From the NCBI GenBank assembly GCA_018881555.1, contig JACAXG010000012.1:2269012-2333011 (forward strand): a stretch of 64,000 nucleotides of DNA, written 5' to 3'. Numbering within the stretch: position 1 is the first letter of the stretch; each line of letters begins with the position of its first letter. Shown here piece by piece: positions 14,301-26,300 of this stretch. Source of the stretch: Amblyornis subalaris. Lineage: Eukaryota; Chordata; Aves; Passeriformes; Ptilonorhynchidae. Both the position numbers and the translations under genes were made by a program. The notes under the pieces were generated by a model. The model ran no database searches. It saw only the letters and a list, made by a program, of their open reading frames with translations, and was not told where the DNA came from.

Positions 14301-17300
14301 GTTAAGCTAAATCACCAGTAGCGGGCAGGAAGATGACTGACTGTCTCAACATCAGAACTGTGAATGCTGCATCAAGTTCAGGTCTTTGGTGGTTGCTGTC
14401 AGGTCCCAAAGGAGGAGAAGCAGAAACTCCAAAACTGGTTACCTCAATTCTGGGACAAACAACTTTACTTTTCAGGCAGAACAGCATTTCCTACCATTTA
14501 TGATCCCATCTCTAGGGTGTATAGTATCTGTTTACATAATTGTAATGTTGTTAAATACACTGGCACAGCACCCAAGAAAAGCAACTCACATGGCTTGTGG
14601 AAGAGAACAGAGTAGGTGGCAGATGAGTTGGTCAGATTATTAAGAGTTCTGATTACTCAAAAGGAGCTTTAATCTTTGGACAAAAACCTTTTACCAAGGT
14701 GAGAACAAAAACCTCTTAAGGTGACAAACAGTGAAAGGGATGCCCCAGTTAAATGGTGGCGGTGGCTTACCAGCTATTTTAAACACCCCTTAGATGCTTT
14801 GATGAGAACAGATCAGCTCATTCATCTGTTCACATGAAATGTCTTCTCCCTTCCAAAAAAGGAAGAGAAAGGAAAAGTAGTCAGGCAGAAGTGTGGTTAC
14901 AGCCTACATGCAGAGGAATCAGGAAATGAAAACAACATTTCCCACAGCCACCCAGGCTCCACATTAAAGCTGTTGTGAACATGAATCTGAATGAACTTTA
15001 GTACCTACAGTTGTTCACGGCAGCTGAATTATTACTGGAGTAGAAACCACCACTGAATTTTATGTTTTTCGTAAGTGTATAAAATGACAACCACATCATC
15101 ACATTAATGTAGCCTCCTTCCCCATCAGGCTCTGTAGTTGTTCTCTGTGACCTTTGCTTTGCTTAGCTTTTAAATAGTTTTCTCTTTTTGTCTAACCAGT
15201 AGCAAAGCCAAACTCTTGTGTTTCTTGGAGTGTCTTTGTTGCCAATCAGTGCAGGTGTGGAGGGAATCTGATATTCACATGAACTATTTCATTAATCTCA
15301 ACAGAAACAACAACTTTTTTTACCCCTTCTTCTTATTCCCCATTTTTCCCCCAAATGAAGGTCTCGACCTGTGATAAGCATTAGAAGAAACATTACAGTA
15401 CAGCCTGACAGAATTGATCTAAAGAAAAAGAACTCTGAGGACCATAGTGAAATATGGTAAATGAAAAAAAAATTACTCTTTCAGAAGCCTTAGTGTATTG
15501 AGTTTTCTGCTGTCAAAATTCGTTCAGTGATGATGTGAAAGTGAAGGGATATGAGAGTCATACAGGTTAAGCAAATGTATTTGCATGTGATCATTTTGAC
15601 TTCCTGAATTTCTTAGGACTATTGTTCTAAAGACAAGGTGTGGAATGTGTGCTGTTCATAATGTCCATTTTTGAAAATGAATGTCACTTTGCCACTTCAG
15701 ACTTTTAACACAAGTATCTTGGCTTGAACAGCTCTCTCTTGAGTAGAGACATAAGAGCACACGCTAGAAATTTTTTCTAATTGGTAATTAACCGTTTTTT
15801 CTTGCTTTGTAATTCAGTGTGGTAAGCAGCAAATACCACAAGCATAAGATTGATAAGATCAGTCAGTGCACTGTTAAAACTTTTCAGTCTGTTGGACCGT
15901 GCCTTATTAAAGTTAATACTAATTTCTTGGCTCTTTTTACAGGATGGATGTGAAAGCATGTTTTAAATATACTGCAAACCCCAGAGATTTAAATCCAAGA
16001 ATAAGTATGTTCCGAAGATAAATATTTTTGATCTGTTCATCACATGGTTTTTGGTTTTTTTTCTTTAGAGCTTATAATAGAAAAATATTGCTCAAATTAT
16101 AGTGACTCAGACAGTGACTGTCAAATTTAAAATGTGACTCAGTGCTAAGCGCAGCTGTTGCACTGTCTGTATTTAGAGTCACACTGGTGTGTTAAGCTGT
16201 TCTGTGGATGACGGACTGGACTGAAGCTTTCTGAGTATTACAACTGCCAGTGAGCAAATGGCTGCTATACAGACCCAAACCATTTTGCCTCTCTAGGTTA
16301 ATGCTGCTTTAGAGAACAGTTTTAAAAGCCCATTTTCTATATCCTTACTAAGCATTATTTCTTACTGGAGGCTTACCCTATAAAACTGTCCTGTATTCAT
16401 GAAAATGGTTTTTTTGGAAATCGCTAACTGAAATAAAAAAAATCTGTGTTAATAGAAGATAGTGAGACTGTGCCACAATTAGAGTCAAAAATGTAAAGCA
16501 CTTGTTACAATGCTGCTGTTAATGCCTCTTGGAGAATTTTTGGGATTTTGAGAGGAAATGAGAATTTTAACACCAATGCTCTTTTCCTCCTGTGTTGTCT
16601 TGAGTTTCTCAGTTACTTGTAGAATCCAAAGGATGAGCCTGAACGAGGTTCTGGTCCTTCAGCAGGTTACATGCTTGCAGCTCTCAGTGCCCTGGTGCAC
16701 TCAGTGCTGTTCCTGTCTGTGCAGCACTGAATTAGCTTGGTGAAGAGATCATTTAGAATGCACCAAGTTCAGACCTAACAAAACATGCCTCAGCACACAG
16801 CTAGAAAGCTCTAGTCATACTTGTGCTTTCAGTGTTAAAATTAACAGTGTACCTTGACCGCAGATTCCTGCTGGCTCTCAGGTGCCATTTGGGCCCCAAC
16901 AGAAATCCCCAGCGGCAGAGTCGGAGTATTCACAGTGGGGTACCTCAGCCCTCTGCTGGCTCCACACAGCAATTACAGCTCCCTCAGCCAGCTCCACATG
17001 CCCGTAAGGGAACGGTTTACTTCGGGAATAACAGGATTTGGTTTAGAAGTTTTCTTTAGATTCACGGGGAAAATTCTTTAGAGTCACGGGGAACCTGGCC
17101 CTCAACTGTGGCAGGACAAAACTGACAGGGAGGAAGTTTTGTAAATGACTGAAAACAGTTTGTGAAGCCCAGCACTGGCTAAAACAGTCTTCTAGAATAA
17201 TACCGTAAGATCATACCTGGAGAAATGAAAGTTCTTTTTAATATGGCAATGATTCTTTTTTTTATAGTGAATTACTTTATTTTTTCACCCAGAGATCAAC

Positions 17301-20300
17301 TACACGTTTGAAGTGGAGAACGAGAGGCGGCAGCTAGGCCTGCCCTCCAGGGTGCGCTTCAATGACCACTCCTCCGATCAGTTCACTGCGAGTGCAACCC
17401 TGAGGGGACAGAACTCACTGGAGTGTGTGACTACGAAGCTTGTACTGCAGGTAAGGGAGGGTATGTTAATTCTGTTTCATTTAGATCCTTAAAAAAAAAA
17501 GAATGGTGGGGTTTTTTTGCAGCCTCATGGAAGGAACCTTTGTATATAACTTTGTATATAATTTAAAAGTCATATGCAATATATAGCTTCAAAAATAGAA
17601 ATCCACCATAGTTTAGTACTTGACTATTCCCTGCACACATGCTGCTTCCTCCTGTTGCCTTTCTTGCAAAGTAGGGATAAAAGTTGTAGCCACTGCAGCA
17701 CGCTCTGGAGGTCAGTAGAGCTGAACTAATTTAGAACAATAGAGAGGGACTGCCAAAAATGGAGAGCTGTTTCCAACAGAAATAATTGCTACAGAATTTT
17801 ATAGTGTGACTGTTTAGGAAAAGAAGTTTAACCCGTGGGTTTTGGAGCGGATGAGTGAAAGCTTGTTGGTATGTGCTCTCTTGACTGGCTACAGTGGCCC
17901 TTAAAGGTGGTATTGCTCCAGAGGCTAAACATATTCCCTCTCTGTGGCTCAGCAGGAATGAGTCAGCCTCCAAGGTTGCTTTTGACTACAGCAGATTAAA
18001 GAGCTTAAATTTATGCAATAGAATCATAGAATGGTTTGGGTTGGAAGGGACCCTAAGGATCATTCAGTTCCAACTCCCCTGCCATGGGCAGGGACATCTT
18101 TTACTAGACCATGTTACTCAGAGCTCGGTCCAGTCTGTTCCGGTGTGTTATTTTACTGTAGATGTGTGAATTTCACTGGCCTGAATTACCATCTGTGGTT
18201 CCTAGGAATTCTTAATAGTGAGAGAAATCATCAGATTAGGTAGCCAGAGTAAAAAAAAAGACAGTAAGGCTGGACTCTTTGTGTTCTTGCACATGTTTAG
18301 AAAATGGTGGATTTATATATAGTACCAAAAGCTCATCTTTGTGTTGTTTTTTCTTCTCTGCACTGTACACTAACTATGCAATTTAAAATATTTTAACAGG
18401 AAAAAATTAAAGATAAGCTACGTCCCATTCCAGTATCAGTCAGTGTTAAAATTGCTGGCCTGGAGTCTAGCTCATCGTCCAAGAGAAAAGAGAGTGCACT
18501 TCCAGATCTTATTCCAATTCTAAATTCAAATGAATCTGAAACAAAGACCACGAAAGTAAGCCTTTGATATCACATATTCACATAAATCTGCACTTCGACA
18601 AATAACTGAATTTTAAAGACTGTAGAAAGCTAAATGATGGCCAAAGGAAATAACTGGGGTGGCACTGAACTTGTAACTACTAGATTATTATTTTATATTT
18701 TATTCTGAACTTGTTACAACATGTTATGAACTAGATTGTGTGTTTCTTTTGTAACAAAAGTGAAGATGGTATAGCTGCTAGGTTTCTTCCCTCTCCCCAA
18801 CCAGTTTAGGAGGAAATGTACTTTTGATTAAAAATGGAAATCCATTGTCTCCTGCTGTGAACACTTGTCCCATGTAACAAGGTAATGTACACTCTAATTC
18901 TTCCACTGTTAGGATGCTCTAACAGCATTTGAGCAATGACTGCAGCAGTGACATAAAAGGGAAGGAATAGCTCTGTTAAAAGTTCTCATTTCCTCAATGC
19001 TTATTTAAGAATCAGAGTTATGTATTTCCTCATTAGAGGTGTACCTCTCACTTAGAATTATCCAACTCTGCTTTTTAGTCACATTTAAAGTTCTAAATTA
19101 CCAGCATCAAGGTCTGTATCTCGCAAAGAAAAACTCAACAGGCAAGAACTAAAAATCAGGTTAAAATCTGAACTCTGTCCNGGAAAGTGTCTTGTGAGTT
19201 TCATGTAGATGCTTTATTCAATGTGCTTCAGAAATCTCGTTTTAAGCTACTATTGTGTGTCAGGCAGTAAAATTGCTTTGGTTTTATCTAGGTGGAGTTC
19301 TTAAAAGAAGGATGTGGAGAAGACAATGAATGTCACAGCAATCTGAAGCTTCAGTACCGGTTTTGTACGCGAGAGGGAAATGAAGACAGGTTTACTTACT
19401 TACCACTGTAAGTGTCTTGATTAATGCATTTCTGGAGTTCCAATTATTAATAAGTGCTTAAAAGAACTTTTAGGAGAGGATTTTGGGAAAGAGGCAGCTT
19501 TGTTCTGTGTCTGGCAAACAGCCCTGGGTAGTAGTACTGATTTGTCAGGGTGAGGAAAGGGGGGAGAGGGCATGAGCTTGAGAAGTAAAGTGGTACAGAA
19601 TCAAACTGGCCTCAATAGTGCAGATATGGGCTAAAAGAGAAAAAGTTTTTAAGGCCTGGAGAAATGAGATTCTAAATCAGCCTTGCAGTAGTTTGTGTGA
19701 CACTGTTAGGTATTTTGCTGATGAAACTTGATCCATGAGTATGACTATACTCAATATAGTATAGTCTAACAGCCCAAGAGAAGCAATTACAGAGAAATGG
19801 AGTAATCATTTCATGTTAACACATACCCCCAGCACCCTGCTGCATCCCTCCTTCCTGGAGGGCCAGTGAAATTAGAACAGGGGTAAAACAAACAGAAGGA
19901 ACCATGTTTATTTACTGTCAGCAGTCAGACACCTTTAGCAGTGAATGCCACACTTGGAAGCCAAAACCATATATACTTCACAAGAAAAAAGCAGGTCAGT
20001 AGATTGATTCAGAGTAAATTCATCACTACATGAGTCAGATGCAAGTGTTGGTTCAGAAATACTATAAACTCTTGATTACTTGAGGGATTTATCAGTCTGT
20101 TCTATCCTGTTAACTGCTGGCCACTGCCAGAGATGAAATACTGGTCTGGGGGAAAAAAAAACCCTATAACTATTCACGTGTTCATAGTTTTACTGTAATT
20201 CTTCTCTAACAGAGGAAATGCTATTTGGATAGACGAAAAGAAGCAAACTTGCATACACATTTGTTTTCTTAATGCACACAACCCTGTTTACTCTGTTTCT

Positions 20301-23300
20301 GTAGTGAAAATGGCATGCCAGTGCTTGTTCTGAAAGATCAGAAAGATATTGCCCTGGAAATAACAGTGACAAACAATCCATCTGATGTAAAAAGTCCACA
20401 AAATGATGGTGAAGATGCATATGAAGCTAAACTAATTGCAACTTTTCCAGACAGTCTGACCTACTCTGCATTCAGGGAGATGAGGGGTTATCCTGTAAGT
20501 ATTTCCAGAGAAAAGATACTAAAAAATTTAAAATATTTTCAGCATATTTTTACTTGTAAATGTATTCTGTTTAATCAGGAAAAACAGCTAACGTGTGGTG
20601 CTAACCAAAATGGTTCTCAAGCAGAGTGTGAACTTGGAAATCCTTTCAAAAGAAATTCTAATGTAAGTTGCACCTATTTTACTCAAGTTGTAAAATCTCA
20701 TTCCTGACTGCAGTTGTCCGAAGTTTCTGTGTGTCGCAGCTGGAAATTTGATTTGGATCTGTCTTTTTAACTCTAGAACTTAGTAGTGCATTTCTATAAA
20801 ATTTCACATATCAATATATCTTACAAAGAGTTCATGTATTTCATTATATTCTTTCTTGTCTAGGTAACCTTTTATCTGATCTTAAGTACCACTAAAGTTA
20901 ATGTTGATACAACAGACTTGGACATTAACCTGAAGCTGGAAACGTAAGTTTTCTTGGTGTGCATGCACCTGCACTATGCTTTTATATACAGTTGTAAACG
21001 TTTTGAATTAATTTGTTTGATTCACAGAAGTAATTTAATAGTAAAGAGAAAAAAAACCCAAACCACCATTGTTTCCTTTTCATTGTAGAACAAGCACTCA
21101 AGTTAATTTGACTCCAATTACAGCCAGTGCTAAAGTGGTTCTTGAATTGCTTTTATCACTCACTGGGTAAGTGTTGATAGCATGACAGACTGGGGGGGTC
21201 TGGGGACAGTTTTGCTGCAGAATCATTAAAATCTGATTATTCTCCTTTCCCACCTCGACCTGAACAGAGTTGCTAAGCCTTCTCAGGTGTATTTTGGAGG
21301 TAATGTCATTGGTGAGAGCGCTATGAAATCTGAAGATGATATTGGAAACCTCATAGAGTATGAATTCAGAGTGAGTAATTTAGATTAATGCCATCAGCTG
21401 CTTTTAATCAAATGCACAGCTTCTTGCTTAATGCATGTGAATACTTGGAAAAGTTGCTGTATTGAAATTGGCTTTAGTCCCAAAATCCTGACTTCCTGAT
21501 CAGAACATGCAATCTGACTGTGGACTAGAGCTTCTTTAGGCCTTGTTGTTTTATGCTCATATTTTGAGGAAGTGGCCTGAGGCAGGCTGTACACTTTTTT
21601 TTTTTGGAGCAGTTCATGCACATTCAGTTGTATGGCATAAAAGCCCCTGCAGGGAGGCAACAAAAGTTGAAGCAGAACCTGCCTGGGGCCTGCCCAGGCA
21701 TTGGCTGGTGCACACAGGCAGCAAGAACGGGCTGAGGACAGGGCCGGTACAAGGAGACACTGCAAGAACCCCTTTGAATGTGTGGGTCTGTTTCACATGT
21801 GTGGCTTGGTCTTCTGCATAATACATCAAGAAGACTAAGAGAAATTGAAGTCCATCTCTGTCAATCCTCTACTTCTTTCTGTACCTGCATGTATGTATTA
21901 TAGCAGCAGCAGTTAGAATATCTGATTTAGAACTTGCTATCATGATCAGGAACACTAAGCAAGTAAAAAAGAGGTTGGGAAAAAACTTCCAGACCTATGA
22001 GAGCAAGAGCTTGTTCTCCCTCTGTGTCAAAGCTCCTCATAAACTTGCAGTTTGCCTCAGTTATGTAACTGACAGGTTTGTTAACTCTAAATTGGAGTTG
22101 TCACTTCAGATGAAGATAGATTTCTAAAAATCAACAACTAAAAGTTCATGTTAGGGAGTTCTAATCCTTATATGTTTAAACCCTCCATTTACTTGCTAGC
22201 CAAGTATGCTAGTACCACTTTGTCTTGGTATACTTTGACTGTCTTTCATCTGATTTAGATTTCCCGTCAGCTGCATGCTTAGAGCTTGTCCGAGTCAATA
22301 ATGGTTTCGAGATGAAAATCCCTCTAAAAGGGGGATTTCACAGTTTAAAGAATGTTTGTTTTAACAGGTAACTAACTTGGGCAGACCACTGAAAACATTT
22401 GGCACTGCTTCCCTGGACATCCAATGGCCAAAAGAAGTTAAGAATGGCAAATGGCTACTTTATTTGATGAAAATAGACTCCAAAGGCTTGGANAAAATCT
22501 CCTGTCAACCCCAGAATGAAATCAACAGTTTGCATGTTGCGGTATGTTACCCTGTCTTCTGTTCATGAATTGGTACAACATGAAAGCCCCCCATAGCAAG
22601 TGATCGCAGGGCATCAGAGCTTGCCTCCAGAAGGATTTATTTTTTATCTTAAGAAGCTTACAAGCACAATACCTGACCAATGATTAGGCCTATTTAGGAG
22701 ACTTTGTAACGGCTAATGAGGCTGATATGCTAAAGGATATCTACTATGTCTGGGTGACTGTTTCTGCAATGGGCACTGCTGTCACACGCTCTTTTACAGG
22801 ATGAAACTGCTGATTGTGCTAACAAATTTCATCAGCATTACTGAAATCTGTTCAGTAATAAAAACATCTGAGTTCTTATTCAGAAAACAATAAATAACTG
22901 TCACTATCTTCCCAGCCTGGGGGCATTCCACGTACTTTCTCTAAAGATAAAGCACATGAACTTAAATAAATTTATTTACAACAAATATAATAAAAAGGAA
23001 TTTTCATAGCCCTACATTGTGCCTATCTAGCAAGATCTTTTTCCTAAAACCTGAGCCACCTTTTTTTATATAGTCTTAAAATCATATTTTCTACCATTAA
23101 AACTTCATGCACATAAACCCATTTTTGTCAGATCATTATATTAATTAATGTAACTTTCAGTGAGTGTAACCAGTATACAGTTCAGAAAAACTGCATCTAC
23201 TGACCTTAGCACAATCTTAGTCTTTTAGCATAGTACCATTAATATCCTTTATCTACGACAAAAATGGAAATAGCATTGAAAGCCTTGTAAATCGAAAACT

Positions 23301-26300
23301 CCCCTTAACTTATTAAAGAAGATAGTTGGTCTTTCTTTAGGTAATTTCAAATTTTAATAAATGTCTCAACTGTACTATTAGCAGTAAATATAGGTAAGTA
23401 GGGATATATAATGATGTCAGTCATATGCTGATTTTGGAAGAAGAAAACACTGAGCTCTAGTTTCCCTGCTTGTATGAATTAAAAGATTTTTATGATAAAC
23501 TACTTTTTAGTTTTTTACTTTATTTTTCTTTTAGGAATCCCNTAACTCAAGAAGGAAGCGTGAGGTTGCAGAGAAGCAGATTACAGACAGCAAGGCATTT
23601 CCTTTGCTCTCAGAAAGAAAATACAAGATCTTGGTAAGGATATTGCACCACTATAGTCTTGTCAGATACCTCCCCCTGCACTTGAGAGAGGACTTTTCTG
23701 AGTTTGGCAGGGTGAAAGAAGGTTATCTCTTTGCTTTGCTTTTTTCTTATATCCAAGTATCGATGCTTTTAAAATTTGAACATTTAGATTATCTACTGTG
23801 AGAAAGAACTAGGAAAGAATATCTGCAGAGTTATCTACATCAAAATAAGCAAGTAATAGCATCTTCATTGTATTTTCCCATTGCTGTCAGTACAAACAGA
23901 TAGTGGGTTTTGCACGTAAGTATGATGTATATAATCCAATTTTTAATCTTGGGGTGAGGTTTAAACAATCTGTGAGGATGTGATCTTATTTACATGTAGA
24001 AATCTGTAACTGCAGGACTGCAATGTGAATGCACGCTGTGTGGACATAAAATGTCCCCTGAAGGGTTTAGACAGCAAGGCATCTATTGTACTGCGTTCCA
24101 GACTGTGGAACAGTACTTTCTTAGAGGTAAGTCCTCTTACCTGGCATTTTTGAAAGGTCAGAGTTTTTTCCTGTTGTGTGTCTAATGTTTGTATTTTGTT
24201 TTGGAACAGGAATACTCCAAAATGAATTACCTTGACATTCTTGTTAGGGCTTCTATCAGTGTTCCTGCTGCAGCTAAGAATGTGAAACTCACAAATGAAG
24301 TTGCTCAGGTAGGTTCAGTTTAATGCTAACCACATGTTATGGTTGTGATTGTTCTAGCTTATCTCAAAAGACCAGGAGCCAAACAAATTTAAAACAAAAT
24401 GAGCTAAAAGTTTAACTTTTTAACTGAGTTTTGAATTATTGTTAATTTTTACCTTTTAATGGGGTTGGAAACATTCATTATCATATTAAAACGATACTGG
24501 TAGGAGGTTTTTCTTCAAAAGCATTTTGTAGAAGGCATCTTGTTAGAGAAGAGATAAGACTATATAAATTGCATCTTTATAATTAAACATGTACCTTCTG
24601 AAATACTCTGTCCACCTGCATGTATTCTGTCCTTTAGGTGCGTGTTACTGTATTTCCTGCAAAACCAGTAGCCCTTTATACAGGAGTGCCGTGGTGGATC
24701 ATTGCGGTGGCTATCCTGGCTGGAATACTGATGCTTGCACTGTTGGTGTTCTTACTGTGGAAGGTGAGCTTTTATTCATCTGGTTATTTTTTATTTTCTA
24801 GTCTATAACTGACAAGATAGCAAACTAATTAAGTAAATGATTAAGTATTTGGGACTCAAAATAGGGCAAAACTGCACAAACCATATAATATCAGTTTCTT
24901 GTTTTTGCAACATTTGGAATGACAATGGTTGTATGGGCAGACTTGTTACATAATTTTTCTGTTTTCACATCCTCAAAAGGAGGAGGTATTCTGAGCTTTG
25001 GACAAAACTTGAGACAAATGTTCAGAGGCTATAGTTTGATACAGATGGATACAGCTAATGGGAGCCTCTGCAGCTGGGTGTAAAACTTCATGTGAGCTAT
25101 TTGCAAATGTTTTAGCAGGGCTCTGTTCTCAAAACATTAGAAATACCATTAAACTGATAGTAGATGAAAATAATCAAAAGATACAGTAATAATACATAGC
25201 CAAGTGTGCTGGTGAATTTCTGTAGTATTGCTTTTTTATCTTAGAAACCCTAAAGGAATAAGTAAATCGGTATAACAAAAGCTTAACAATTTGCAAAAGA
25301 AAAAATCAAGTACCTGCTTCTCTAATGACCTTTGTAAAAATGCCAGTTACTTGTGGTCCCAAGTATAACAGGATAGTCCTTTTAATTCTTAGTTTTTACA
25401 GGTGTAGGCAGTTGATATTTGCTGTTAAGGGGTAGCAGAAGTCTATTAAGGAAGAGGAGGTGAAGAAGATGCCATCGTATCTGTACTTTTTTTCCAGTGA
25501 AACCGCAGCAGTTAGCTTGGAGGAACTACTATTTGCTGCAGGTTATTTCTCACAGGATAGTTCTGATTTTCTTATTTTCTAAAAAATGCCCAACTGCTCC
25601 TGCAGATACTCCTGATGAATTAATACTTTGGGTGGGCTGTTAAGTTTTAAGTAGTAGTGTTTTACTGTGCATGAAAATATACACATTTCTCACATGCACA
25701 CACTGTGTAAAATGCTGATTTGATGACATGGACCGTGCTGTTTTATGAAGGCCAAACATTGTACTGCAACGACAGATACATAATTAGTTTAAGACAAAAG
25801 CTTGTATTGAAGGGGTCAAAGCAGTAATTGTTTTTGTTCTACCTTGTGTTTTTGTCTGTCCTGTGCACTAGTTCACAAACAGAAGCCTATACAGAAACCT
25901 TTCTGCTCTTCACAGCCACCTTTACTTGCTATGGACGTACTTTATTGTAGCTTTTCTTAAAAAGAACCCAGATTCCCTACAAATTTATCAAAATGCCTCT
26001 AAAATAATCATCTCAGATTATTCTGTTGTTGTATAGATTGAGTTAATCCAAGAAGTTCTCAGATCTAGAAAAGAGCTGAGTTCTTGTGATTTTTTTTTTT
26101 TTTTTAATATTTTTTTTTGGTTGGCCTGTGAAGGCATAATGGGGAGACAGTTCACAGAGTTAAGTCAGTTTCAATGGGTTTGACTTCTTCCAGTCCATAA
26201 AAATTGACTAAATACCTTGCTTCCTTGTAGTGTGGTTTCTTCAAGAGAAATAAGAAAGATCATTATGATGCCACATATCACAAGGCTGAGATCCATGCTC

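Noticed and set aside
21394..21829. Overlapping open frames on both strands near 21.6 kb
   Set aside because: In ITGA6 intron 20, with no domain. The local G+C rise explains the absence of stops.
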